Shown: piece by piece, positions 9,112 to 16,655 of the stretch
Layout: every line of letters starts with the position of its first letter
Numbering within the stretch: position 1 is the stretch's first letter
Assembly (NCBI GenBank): GCA_964343195.1
Contig: CAYFIR010000001.1
Span: 148,889-212,888 of the forward strand
DNA: 64,000 nucleotides
Direction of reading: 5' to 3'
From: CAYVAP01 sp964343195
Lineage (GTDB): Bacteria; Bacteroidota; Bacteroidia; J057
The notes under the pieces: generated by a model
Database searches by the model: none
Seen by the model: the letters and a program-made list of their open reading frames with translations, nothing else
Told to the model about the DNA's origin: nothing
Translations under genes and position numbers: made by a program

Positions 9112-10053
9112 CTACTCCTCATTCTGATTATGGAAGTAATGCCACAGTGTCAGGATGAGTTCGCCTGGCTCACCCAAAAAATCGGGTAAAGCGTGATTTT
9201 CCTGAAAAGCCTGACTCCTGCTATCCCCTGTGCTGCTGCTATTTCCTCCTTCACGCTTCAGGCCCTTCAAACCAAGTTGCAGCTTTTGGAGCTTGAGCTC
9301 CAGATAGCGGGTAAGGTGGTATTCGTAGAATGGATCGAGCCGCTTGGTGGGTGTTTTCCCCTGTTCCACAGCTTCCAGCCAGCTTTTGGCCGCTTTGATG
9401 GTTAAAAATGGTTCTTCGTCTTCTTCAACCTCATTGACGAGATCCGGGAAAATGACCGGATAAATGAATAATCCCGGCCTGCCGTCCTGCTCTGCGGCAT
9501 TTATCTGAGCTTCCTCCATGGCATCCAGCAGTTCCGTAAGCCAGCGGGTTGGGAGTTCTGGTAATTCTGTATCCGAAGTTTCTCTGCGCTCTTCAAGCCA
9601 GATCTCCCAGTCGGGGATGTTCAATTCGAGCAATTCGTCGTAGCTGAAATGGATGAAACTAAAGGGATCGCAGCCTTCAATTTGCCGGAAGCGGCTATGG
9701 ACAGGTTGTATTTCAAGGTGGTCCCATAGCTCCATCAACCATTGCCCCTGCCAGAATTCTTCCAATGCTTCAGACTGGTCAGCATCGACCATTAGGTCGC
9801 TGAAGCCATCTCCATACTCTTGCAACAGGTGAAGTAAAAATGCTGCTCCGTTTTCACTGAGCCTGCGGGGAATTTCGTCTCTGAAAGCCTGGCGCACCTC
9901 CTGGCCAGCCGAAAGCCAACTCTGTGGGGTTTTGACCGCAAAAATGGATTGTTCTTCGGGAATCGCTAGCTGCGAAGATCCCTCTATGGCTTCCAGGAGC
10001 TCAAAATCCGAAATCAGGTCTACTTCCAGACCAAAAAAGGAATATAGGTTCAT
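9112..10053 (-). CDS. Acidic hypothetical protein
   Basis: 313 residues, ATG at 10053. Soluble, very acidic and Trp-containing (LEEFWQGQWLMELWDHLE; PTRWLTELLDAMEE; FPDLVNEVEEDEEPF), with a Ser/Gly-rich break near residue 272. No signal peptide, membrane helix or known motif. It faces the acidic gene at 8558 tail to tail. It has the look of a regulatory or structural adaptor rather than an enzyme, but nothing in the sequence proves this. Confidence 0.7.
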   Translation of the reverse strand: MNLYSFFGLEVDLISDFELLEAIEGSSQLAIPEEQSIFAVKTPQSWLSAGQEVRQAFRDEIPRRLSENGAAFLLHLLQEYGDGFSDLMVDADQSEALEEFWQGQWLMELWDHLEIQPVHSRFRQIEGCDPFSFIHFSYDELLELNIPDWEIWLEERRETSDTELPELPTRWLTELLDAMEEAQINAAEQDGRPGLFIYPVIFPDLVNEVEEDEEPFLTIKAAKSWLEAVEQGKTPTKRLDPFYEYHLTRYLELKLQKLQLGLKGLKREGGNSSSTGDSRSQAFQENHALPDFLGEPGELILTLWHYFHNQNEE

Positions 10054-10190
10054 GGGAAATGAAACGAATCAAAGACAGAGTTCGAAGGATACAGTTTTTC
10101 CCAAAAACAACAAAAGGACTGTGTGCAGAATCCCTTCAAGTAGTTGTAAATCCCTAAGAGGCTGTTTGTCAGAAGAATTTCTTCCGTTAG

Positions 10191-10333
10191 TGCCTGCGGA
10201 ATGAAGTAATTACTCATTCGATCTTCGTATAAGATGCTCACCAACAGAACTTTCAATTATGTTGAACGCAGCGAAATCCCACAGAGCGGGAAATTACTGA
10301 TCCCGAATCCAATGCACGAGTTCGCTCCGGAAG
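10191..10333 (+). repeat. Dispersed intergenic element, copy 1 (143 bp)
   Basis: The element begins TGCCTGCGGAATGAAGTAAT and shares a ~70-bp core with copies at 14915-15057 and 37048-37148. It is bounded by the 6-bp direct repeat CGTTAG (10185-10190 and 10334-10339); the right-hand repeat contains the stop codon of the kinase-like gene (TAA read on the minus strand at 10336-10338). No gene inside. See the findings for the insertion argument. Confidence 0.65.
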
Positions 10334-10335
10334 CG

Positions 10336-11115
10336 TTAGGGGTTCCACTCAGGTTGGGGAGAAAGAATCAGGTCGGGACTTTCCTGTTCGAGAGAATAGC
10401 TGAGGATATCCCGTGTTTTATGTGCCGCCAGCTTCATGGCCTCTTCTACTGGTCGCTTTTCGAAGAAATGCGCTTTGAAAAAGTAGGCTGCAAATACGTC
10501 GCCCGATCCACCATAATTTCTGGGAACCCGCTCATGTTGATACCTTATTCCCTGGCCTTCATGCCATAGGAACATTTCCAATCCGTCTTTGGCTGGCAGA
10601 CTGGTAGCAATGAAATTTACTCCTGGAAAGCGTTCCTTAAATGCATCAAGATATGCCTGCGGCTCCTCTCCATCCGGAGAAAGTCCGCTATATAGCTGTA
10701 GCTCTGTGTAGTTCGGTAAGGCCCAGTCGGCCATGGCCAACAGTTCCGGCCATGCTTTTACGATCTCCTCAGGGACATAGGTCCGGCCATGATCACCGGA
10801 TACCGGATCGAAGATAACTGTTAGTATCTGCTGTCTGTACTTATGTAGTATTTCCTGGATGAGGGAAACCTGACGGGGGTGTCCAAGGTAGCCGATATAC
10901 ACCACCAGTTTTTCACCCTTCAATTTGGCTAGTTCCAGGGTGTTGGCCAGTAGATCATCAAGATCTACCTGTACTTTTACTACACCGGGGAGGTTGGTCA
11001 GACCACTAAGGTACAAGCTGGGAACAGGAAGAACCCTGGTGCCCAGAATGCTGATGAATGCCTTGAGGCTTGCCGTGCCATGAACGGCAAAGCTATGGAC
11101 GGCCAGTAGTTTCAT
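10336..11115 (-). CDS. Pyridoxal/pyridoxamine kinase-like protein (ribokinase fold)
   Basis: 259 residues from the ATG at 11115 (MKLLAVHSFAVHG); the frame stays open 17 codons further up, but family members start just before this first strand. The PdxK/PdxY-type features are the N-terminal substrate segment (GTRVLPVPSLYLSG), GYLGHPRQV, the ATP/metal-site stretch FDPVSGDHGRTYVPEEIV and the anion-hole/base motif near the C-terminus, YGGSGDVFAAYF, in the position of GTGDLF. It would phosphorylate vitamin B6 vitamers in PLP salvage. Substrate is inferred from motifs only; the divergent N-terminus leaves room for another PfkB-fold substrate. Its stop codon sits inside the direct repeat of the dispersed element. 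Confidence 0.8.
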   Translation of the reverse strand: MKLLAVHSFAVHGTASLKAFISILGTRVLPVPSLYLSGLTNLPGVVKVQVDLDDLLANTLELAKLKGEKLVVYIGYLGHPRQVSLIQEILHKYRQQILTVIFDPVSGDHGRTYVPEEIVKAWPELLAMADWALPNYTELQLYSGLSPDGEEPQAYLDAFKERFPGVNFIATSLPAKDGLEMFLWHEGQGIRYQHERVPRNYGGSGDVFAAYFFKAHFFEKRPVEEAMKLAAHKTRDILSYSLEQESPDLILSPQPEWNP

Positions 11116-11242
11116 TGGCGCAAATAAAGTGGCCCAGCTCATGAGTCGCAAGTGTGACCGATGCATTGGGCAATAACTTCGACCAATGCGCTGCTAACTA
11201 TGTGCTGAATGTGTTAAATTGGCCGGAATTGAAGCATTCGTT

Positions 11243-12331
11243 ATGAAAAAAGTATTTCGACTAATTGGGTTGGTAATAGCAGGAGTCTTACTCCAGTCTC
11301 AGGGATGCCAGGAAGTAAGTCAGGGTGTTTGCCAGGGGGAATGGACTGCGACCCCAGGAACTCCAGTTGGCCTGGATGCTGGAACTCAGTTGACAGTTGG
11401 GTTTTACAACGTTGAAAACCTCTTTGATACGCTCGATGACGTCAGGAATGCCGAGGATGACTGGCTGCTTGAAGAGGAGGCTATCGGCTGGGATGAAGGC
11501 AACTATGAAATCAAGCTCCAAAATCTGTCTCGGGCTATTTCCTCAATGGATGAGGGTGGCCCCGATTTGCTGGGGATAGCTGAAGTGGAAAATGCCTGTG
11601 TACTTGCTGATCTTATCCATACGGAATCCCTTTCCCCCAAAGGCTATCGAATAGTTCATGAAGAGTCGGGTGACCACAGGGGCATCGATGTGGCATTTCT
11701 CTACGATCCGAATTTTTTCACTTATCAAAGCCACAAGACCTATACGGTTACCTTTGCGAATACGGACTACACCAGCCGCGATATATTGGCAGTCGAAGGC
11801 TCAATTGACGGGCAACACCTCTGGGTGATTGTCAACCACTGGCCTTCACGCGGGGGGGGACAGGTGGAGACCGCCCCAAAGCGGATGGCAGCTGCACGAA
11901 GGGTACGTAGCCTGGTTGATGATCTGACAAATGCCGACCCAGAGGTGGGAATTATTGTAATGGGAGACTTCAACGACGATCCCACAGACCCCAGTATCAT
12001 GAGTGTCCTGGGAGCTGAGGACGAAGCAGATGAAGACCTGGACGTATCAGAATTATTCAACCCCATGGCGGCGATTCATGATCCGGAAAGTGAAGGGTCA
12101 TTGACCTACCGGGGAAAGTACAACCTTTTTGATCAGATCATGCTGAATGGTAGTCTGCTGGACAGCAAAAAACCGTTGAGCTATGTGCCCGGGTCAGTCA
12201 GTATTCATCACCCCAATTTCATGCGTTTTCGTGGAAGGGGACCTTCGCGGGCCATTCACCGTGGGGAGTTCAAGCCATATGGCTTTAGTGATCACTTCCC
12301 CGTAATGGTGACCCTCAGTGCCAACCAGTGA
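11243..12331 (+). CDS. Endonuclease/exonuclease/phosphatase-family lipoprotein
   Basis: 362 residues from ATG 11243, giving MKKVFRLIGLVIAGVLLQ with Cys in QSQGC, a lipoprotein-like signal. The EEP fold is clear: FYNVENLFDT (first strand with Asn and Glu), GIAEVEN (metal Glu), NHWPSRGGG, MGDFNDDPTDPS (catalytic Asp/Asn) and GFSDHFPVMV (C-terminal Asp-His). This family includes secreted DNases and phosphodiesterases. A lipid-anchored enzyme could degrade extracellular DNA or release phosphate, but the substrate is inferred. Monocistronic by spacing: the kinase gene is divergent, and the next gene starts 54 bases on. Confidence 0.88.
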   Translation: MKKVFRLIGLVIAGVLLQSQGCQEVSQGVCQGEWTATPGTPVGLDAGTQLTVGFYNVENLFDTLDDVRNAEDDWLLEEEAIGWDEGNYEIKLQNLSRAISSMDEGGPDLLGIAEVENACVLADLIHTESLSPKGYRIVHEESGDHRGIDVAFLYDPNFFTYQSHKTYTVTFANTDYTSRDILAVEGSIDGQHLWVIVNHWPSRGGGQVETAPKRMAAARRVRSLVDDLTNADPEVGIIVMGDFNDDPTDPSIMSVLGAEDEADEDLDVSELFNPMAAIHDPESEGSLTYRGKYNLFDQIMLNGSLLDSKKPLSYVPGSVSIHHPNFMRFRGRGPSRAIHRGEFKPYGFSDHFPVMVTLSANQ

Positions 12332-12385
12332 CATGTTGCGCTAGGAAGTGAAACCCATTATATGATTTTGTAGTTTAATGGGCAT

Positions 12386-13225
12386 ATGAGTCCATCCGAA
12401 TTCAAGGCGCTGATCAGCCTGCTCGACGATACCGATCCTGTTGTTGAATCCCACGTAAAAGACACCCTGATCTCATTGGGGGAAGGGGTAATCCCAAAGC
12501 TGGAAGAAGCGTGGGAAAGTCAGGGAGATGAATTCGTTCAATCCCGTATCGAGGATATCATATATCACATTCAGACGGGGCAGGTGCTGGATTCCATCCA
12601 CAGCTGGAAATCAGTTGGAGGGGGGTCTCTTTTGAGAGGTTGGTACCTGGTTTCCAGGTTTCACTTCCCCGAACTTGACTATCTGGTCTACAAGAATGAA
12701 GTCAATCGGCTGGTAAACCGGATCTGGCTGGAGTTCCGACCTGGAATGAACCTGCCTGAAAAACTGCTGGTTATCAACCGCATGCTCTTCGTTCAGGAGA
12801 AGTTTCGGGTGAATCGTAAGAGCCTTTACGATCCCAAGAATTTTTTCCTCAATACCCTGATTGATACCAAGAAAGGGAGCCCAATTTCCCTTGGATTGCT
12901 GTACCTGGTCATATGCCAGGAACTCGACCTTGAGCTAAAAGGGATCATTTTACCCGGATATTTTGTGGTGACCTATCAGGATGAAAAGAATGAGTTTTTC
13001 CTGGATTTACGTCAGAAGGGAGCCTTCTTCATGCGAAAGGAGCTAAATAAATTCCTGACGGATATGTCACTAGACCCAGAGGATTCTTCTCTCACCGAGC
13101 CTTCCTCGCATCTCGAAATCCTGGTAGAGTGGACCCGAACGATCATGCATGCCTATCGCCACGCAAGGGATCTCGAGAAAGCGGAGCGGTTTCAGGTGTT
13201 GCTGCAGGCCCTGGAGGAGGAGTAA
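12386..13225 (+). CDS. SirB1/transglutaminase-like family protein
   Basis: 279 residues, ATG at 12386. The N-terminal ~75 residues look like a HEAT-type helical segment (DPVVESHVKDTLISLGEGVIPKLEEAW). The core has the SirB1 pattern: MLFVQEKFRVNRKSLYDPKNFFLNTLIDTKKGSPISLGLLYL, then ILPGYFVV. The family is related to transglutaminase-like proteases, but the usual catalytic Cys position reads as Ser/Leu here (SPISLGLLY), so activity is doubtful. Soluble. It ends at 13225, the base directly before the convergent DUF4129 gene stops, so the two transcripts abut. Confidence 0.82.
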   Translation: MSPSEFKALISLLDDTDPVVESHVKDTLISLGEGVIPKLEEAWESQGDEFVQSRIEDIIYHIQTGQVLDSIHSWKSVGGGSLLRGWYLVSRFHFPELDYLVYKNEVNRLVNRIWLEFRPGMNLPEKLLVINRMLFVQEKFRVNRKSLYDPKNFFLNTLIDTKKGSPISLGLLYLVICQELDLELKGIILPGYFVVTYQDEKNEFFLDLRQKGAFFMRKELNKFLTDMSLDPEDSSLTEPSSHLEILVEWTRTIMHAYRHARDLEKAERFQVLLQALEEE

Positions 13226-13870
13226 TCAGGCCGGTTGGTTGAACGGGGTAAATGCAGCTTTATACTCCTGGTACTGAGGTTTGTCAGGCAGCATTCCCCC
13301 ATACCAGGTTAGCTCATATACCCATATCAGGTGCCGTAATTTTTCCTTTCGGTCGGCATTTTTGATTTCCCGCAAATATTGCCGATCGGTTTTGTAGGGA
13401 TGCCACTCTATATAACCTTCTTCCCACAGTAGCCTCAGGGTGAGCCAGTATCGGTATCGGATGGCCTGTCGATAATCACCCCTCGCTTCTGACTCCTGGA
13501 TAAGTTCTGGCAGGTTTAGCTGCAGAAACTGGTCCTGGTTCTGAGGGGTTCCGCCTGACTCGGTTAGTAAACTGGTATTCTTTTTTGCGAGTGTGTTTCT
13601 CAGTATCAGGTAACCCAGTGCCACCAACCCGATGATGATAACAGGATAGAGGACCCATTGCCAGTTAAAGTCAAAGTCTGGAGTTTTACTGATTTCCTCC
13701 GGTTCTTTATAGGGTTCCGGACCATATTGAAAGTCCGGATCCTGGGCGCGCTCACTGAGTTTTTGCTCGTCCCACTGGCCCTGTGCCCTGGCCATAGGTG
13801 CCGTAATTCCCTGGAGAATCACCAGCAGCAGGAATAATTTGAAAACGGTATGCGAAAAGCGTGGGTTCAC
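13226..13870 (-). CDS. DUF4129 membrane protein
   Basis: 214 residues, GTG start at 13870. A signal peptide (ends MARAQG), a short periplasmic part, one membrane helix (WVLYPVIIIGLVALGYLIL, ~72-90) and a cytoplasmic DUF4129 domain with YRYWLTLRLLWEEGYIEW and the LTWYGG close. It overlaps the upstream SpoIIM-like gene by GTGA, so both are translated together. In many Bacteroidota DUF4129, SpoIIM and RDD genes stand beside MoxR ATPase and DUF58 genes; those two are absent here. Likely part of an envelope or osmotic-response module; no biochemical role known. Confidence 0.85.
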   Translation of the reverse strand: MNPRFSHTVFKLFLLLVILQGITAPMARAQGQWDEQKLSERAQDPDFQYGPEPYKEPEEISKTPDFDFNWQWVLYPVIIIGLVALGYLILRNTLAKKNTSLLTESGGTPQNQDQFLQLNLPELIQESEARGDYRQAIRYRYWLTLRLLWEEGYIEWHPYKTDRQYLREIKNADRKEKLRHLIWVYELTWYGGMLPDKPQYQEYKAAFTPFNQPA

Positions 13871-14904
13871 GTGATACTACTTTTATAAAGGGGACGGGAC
13901 CGGATTCCCTTTTGTATGTTTTCCAGTTCTGCAGGGGCAGTATTTGCCAGCTTTTTCTCCAGTATGATGGGATAAAACACATAGTACCAGAGGATGAACC
14001 ATAGGGAAACCCCAATGATAAGAAGCTTGGCAATCAGTGGCCATTCAGTCAGGCGAGTTACAAATCCTTCGAGGAAAGCTGCCGCAATAAATACGGGGAT
14101 CAGCCCCATCATGATTTTGATTCCATCTTTGGCGGCCTCCTGCACAGACTTTTTTCTGGAAAGCGTACTGGGGAAAATAATGCTGTGGCCCAGTCGCAAC
14201 CCTGCTGCCCCTGCAATGACAATGGCAGAAAGTTCAAGAGTGCCATGAATATAAATGACCGGCAGGGCTTCACCCAGTCGGTTGTGGATATGAAACAGCG
14301 TCATGAAGGCTCCGACCATTACGCCATTGCGAAACAATACCCAGACGGTTCCTGCAGATAGCAAAAATCCAAAGACGAACGCTTTAAAGGCTACCTGAAT
14401 GTTGTTGTAGGCAATTCTGAGGAACATGGGCAGGGGCGCCTCCCCTTTGTAAACCCCCATCGGGTCCCCACTCTCTATGTTGTTGATGGTCATGTTGACA
14501 TAGCCCTCCCCGAGGATTACGCCCAGAAACTCCTGATCATTTAGCGCATTGAAAATCCCAAGCACCATGAATAGCGAAAAAAACAGAAAGGCATAAAGCA
14601 GGTGCCGGTGGCAGCGCCGCATGATAAGCGGAAGCTCATATTGCCAGAAGGCGAATAGCCGATTCTGGGACTGTTTTTTATTTTTGTAAATGGCCAGATG
14701 GGTCCGGGCTGCAAGCCCATTCAGGTATTTTACAACCTTACTTCGGGGGTAAAATGTGCGGGCATAGGCCAGGTCGTCGGTTAACTGGACATAGAGATAA
14801 GCCAGATGGTCAGGATCCATCTGTGACCAGCCTCTTTGAGAGAGGCTTTGCTCATATTCCAACCATTTATCCTTATTTTGACGCAGAAACGCAGGTTCAC
14901 GCAT
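13867..14904 (-). CDS. SpoIIM-family (stage II sporulation protein M-like) membrane protein
   Basis: 345 residues, ATG at 14904. The N-terminus is cytoplasmic (MREPAFLRQNKDKWLEYEQ, a typical opening for this family in non-sporulating bacteria), followed by several membrane helices: LLYAFLFFSLFMVLGIF, AFKAFVFGFLLSAGTVWVLF, GTLELSAIVIAGAAGLRLG, MMGLIPVFIAAAFLEGF and LLIIGVSLWFILWYYVFYP. The EL-A-I-AG motif region is conserved in the family. First gene of a two-gene unit with DUF4129. Copy 2 of the dispersed element ends only six bases upstream of the ATG, so its promoter or 5' UTR has been replaced by the element. Confidence 0.87.
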   Translation of the reverse strand: MREPAFLRQNKDKWLEYEQSLSQRGWSQMDPDHLAYLYVQLTDDLAYARTFYPRSKVVKYLNGLAARTHLAIYKNKKQSQNRLFAFWQYELPLIMRRCHRHLLYAFLFFSLFMVLGIFNALNDQEFLGVILGEGYVNMTINNIESGDPMGVYKGEAPLPMFLRIAYNNIQVAFKAFVFGFLLSAGTVWVLFRNGVMVGAFMTLFHIHNRLGEALPVIYIHGTLELSAIVIAGAAGLRLGHSIIFPSTLSRKKSVQEAAKDGIKIMMGLIPVFIAAAFLEGFVTRLTEWPLIAKLLIIGVSLWFILWYYVFYPIILEKKLANTAPAELENIQKGIRSRPLYKSSIT

Positions 14905-14914
14905 AAATAACTAG

Positions 14915-15057
14915 TGGAAAGAATTCGAAATCTTGTGTCTGTCGAAGATCCCGTGAAACGGGGAGTGATAACCGAAGCATCTAATCCGTAATTGAAAGTG
15001 TTACTGGTGAGCACTTTTATACGAATTGCGAATGGTCAATTACTTAATTCCGCAGGC
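14915..15057 (-). repeat. Dispersed intergenic element, copy 2 (143 bp, inverted)
   Basis: Read on the minus strand it starts GCCTGCGGAATTAAGTAATT and ends TTTCCA. It is bounded by the 5-bp direct repeat ACTAG (14910-14914 and 15058-15062). The outer ACTTCTAGTGCCTG unit is repeated in tandem at its 5' side (minus strand). It fills most of the gap between the divergent SpoIIM and RDD genes. Core shared with 10191-10333 and 37048-37148. Confidence 0.65.
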
Positions 15058-15112
15058 ACTAGAAGTCAGGCACTAGAAGTGTGGCCTTCCAACAAATAAA
15101 ACAATTCCCCGC

Positions 15113-15859
15113 GTGAATACCATCTCGATTCCAACTACTCAGCATATAGAACTGGAATATCCCATAGCGGGCATTGGGGATCGCCTTCTGGCAGGCCTGA
15201 TTGATGTCGCTTTGGTTGCCATTTACATTTTCCTATGGGGGTATCTGCTGGACCGATATGAACAGATGAGCACCGAAGACCTCTTCGAAGGAGAGGTAAA
15301 TGTTATCTGGATTATCCTGCTATTGCCGATCAATTTTTACTCGGTCATTTGTGAATGGGTACTGGATGGACGCACGGTTGGGAAACTGGTCATGCGTACA
15401 CGCACCATTGGCCTGGATGGGCAATCGCCTACCCTGTCTCAGTATCTGTTGCGCTGGATCTTCCGACTGCTGGATGTGTGGTTGTCAGCGGCAGCACTGC
15501 TGCCTGGGTTGGTGGGGCTGATCGCCATGGGGGTGAACAAAAAGGGTCAGCGGCTGGGTGATTGGGTAGCAGGGACGACCGTCATCAAGCTCAAACTGGT
15601 TACCACCTTTATGGATACCATCTACATGGAGACTGAGGACACCTACAAACTCCAGTTTCCCGAGATTGCCAATCTATCTGATCGGGACATCAGTATTCTG
15701 AAGGAGGTGCTCGAAGCAGGGATCAAAAGCAAAAATCCAGAATTGATCCAGCGCCTGACCAAAAAAGTAAAAGAGGTCGCCAAAATTGAATCTGATATGG
15801 CTCCCATTACCTTCCTCGAAACGGTATTGAGGGACTACAACCATTACTTCAAGGAATAA
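15113..15859 (+). CDS. RDD-family membrane protein
   Basis: 248 residues, GTG start at 15113. RDD hallmarks: GIGDRLLAGLIDVALVAIYIF (Arg, Asp and Asp on the first helix), a second helix (VIWIILLLPINFYSVI), the GRTVGKLVMRTR turn and a third helix (LSAAALLPGLVGLIAMGVN) followed by KKGQRLGDWVAGTTVI. The C-terminal ~90 residues form a soluble helical domain (LSDRDISILKEVLEAGI). RDD proteins are thought to take part in small-molecule or ion transport. Divergent from SpoIIM/DUF4129 and probably part of the same functional set. Confidence 0.88.
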   Translation: MNTISIPTTQHIELEYPIAGIGDRLLAGLIDVALVAIYIFLWGYLLDRYEQMSTEDLFEGEVNVIWIILLLPINFYSVICEWVLDGRTVGKLVMRTRTIGLDGQSPTLSQYLLRWIFRLLDVWLSAAALLPGLVGLIAMGVNKKGQRLGDWVAGTTVIKLKLVTTFMDTIYMETEDTYKLQFPEIANLSDRDISILKEVLEAGIKSKNPELIQRLTKKVKEVAKIESDMAPITFLETVLRDYNHYFKE

Positions 15860-15887
15860 AAAAAGCACGGCTCAGGGCCGTGCAATT
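15858..15887. terminator. Bidirectional-type hairpin between RDD and MarR genes
   Basis: GCACGGC (15865-15871) pairs with GCCGTGC (15877-15883). An A-run lies to the left, starting at the RDD stop codon, and AATTT to the right. The A-run supports termination of the minus-strand MarR transcript as well as the RDD transcript. Confidence 0.65.
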
Positions 15888-15931
15888 TCCTTAAATGGGG
15901 AAACGAAAAGTAAACGAGTAGAAAAAAATCC

Positions 15932-16381
15932 TTAACCAGGAAGGGTTACTTTGGATATTTTTTCCAGTCCGTCTACCAGGATTCCAAACTGCTCCTCAGC
16001 CATCGCAGCACGCATCCGCGTCGATAACTCGCGCAAAAACTCTGCGTAGTCGCTGAGCAACTTCTTTCCTTTAGTAGTGATATGTACGAAAATGGATCGG
16101 CGATCATGCTTCGAGTTAACCCGCTTGACGAGTTTCTGACTCTCCAGACGATCAACAATGTTGGTAAGGTTGCTCAGTTTTACCTGAACTCGCTCACCAA
16201 TGTCCTTCATTTTCTTGTCCCCTTCTGCTTCGAGCAGCTTGAGAATGTCTATCTCTACCGCGGAAACCTTGAACCGTCGCTGTACGATCTCCTGATGTCG
16301 TTGGATAACATCAGTTAACTGGAAGAGGCTACTTTCTAGTCTCTCCAGACGATCTACATTGGAGGTTGGGTTTTCATGCAT
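15932..16381 (-). CDS. MarR-family transcriptional regulator
   Basis: 149 residues, ATG at 16381. Winged-helix MarR pattern: VSAVEIDILKLLEAEGDKKM then KLSNLTNIVDRLESQKLV (recognition helix) and RVNSKHDRRSIFVHITTKGKKLL (wing with the conserved Asp-Arg-Arg). The flanking helices form the dimer interface. No obvious target: the neighbours are RDD (convergent) and dnaX (upstream, same strand, ~270 bases away). The AT-rich upstream gap could hold its own operator, but I cannot pick out a clear palindrome. Confidence 0.9.
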   Translation of the reverse strand: MHENPTSNVDRLERLESSLFQLTDVIQRHQEIVQRRFKVSAVEIDILKLLEAEGDKKMKDIGERVQVKLSNLTNIVDRLESQKLVKRVNSKHDRRSIFVHITTKGKKLLSDYAEFLRELSTRMRAAMAEEQFGILVDGLEKISKVTLPG

Positions 16382-16655
16382 AGTCTAGGGCAATTAATGT
16401 GGATTGAATTAGCTTGGATGAGTAATATACAACTTCCTGTAATAAGTTCGGGCTGCACATTCTTTTTTTTATTCAAAATATTTTTGAACAATTGTTTGCA
16501 GGCTATAATTTTTTAGAGAGTCACAATATTTGTACAGGCGGTTGATATAAGGCGAAAAAATTAGTCAGCCTTATCTTTCAAAGATTCAGTTATAAAGAAA
16601 CTAAATCCTTCAGTTAAATACAACTACCACAACTTATTTTTACATAAAAATTTTA

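Noticed and set aside
16382..16655. Separate small gene or RNA between MarR and dnaX
   Set aside because: The stretch is AT-rich with stops in all frames and no stable hairpin; the upstream side of MarR is all I can support.
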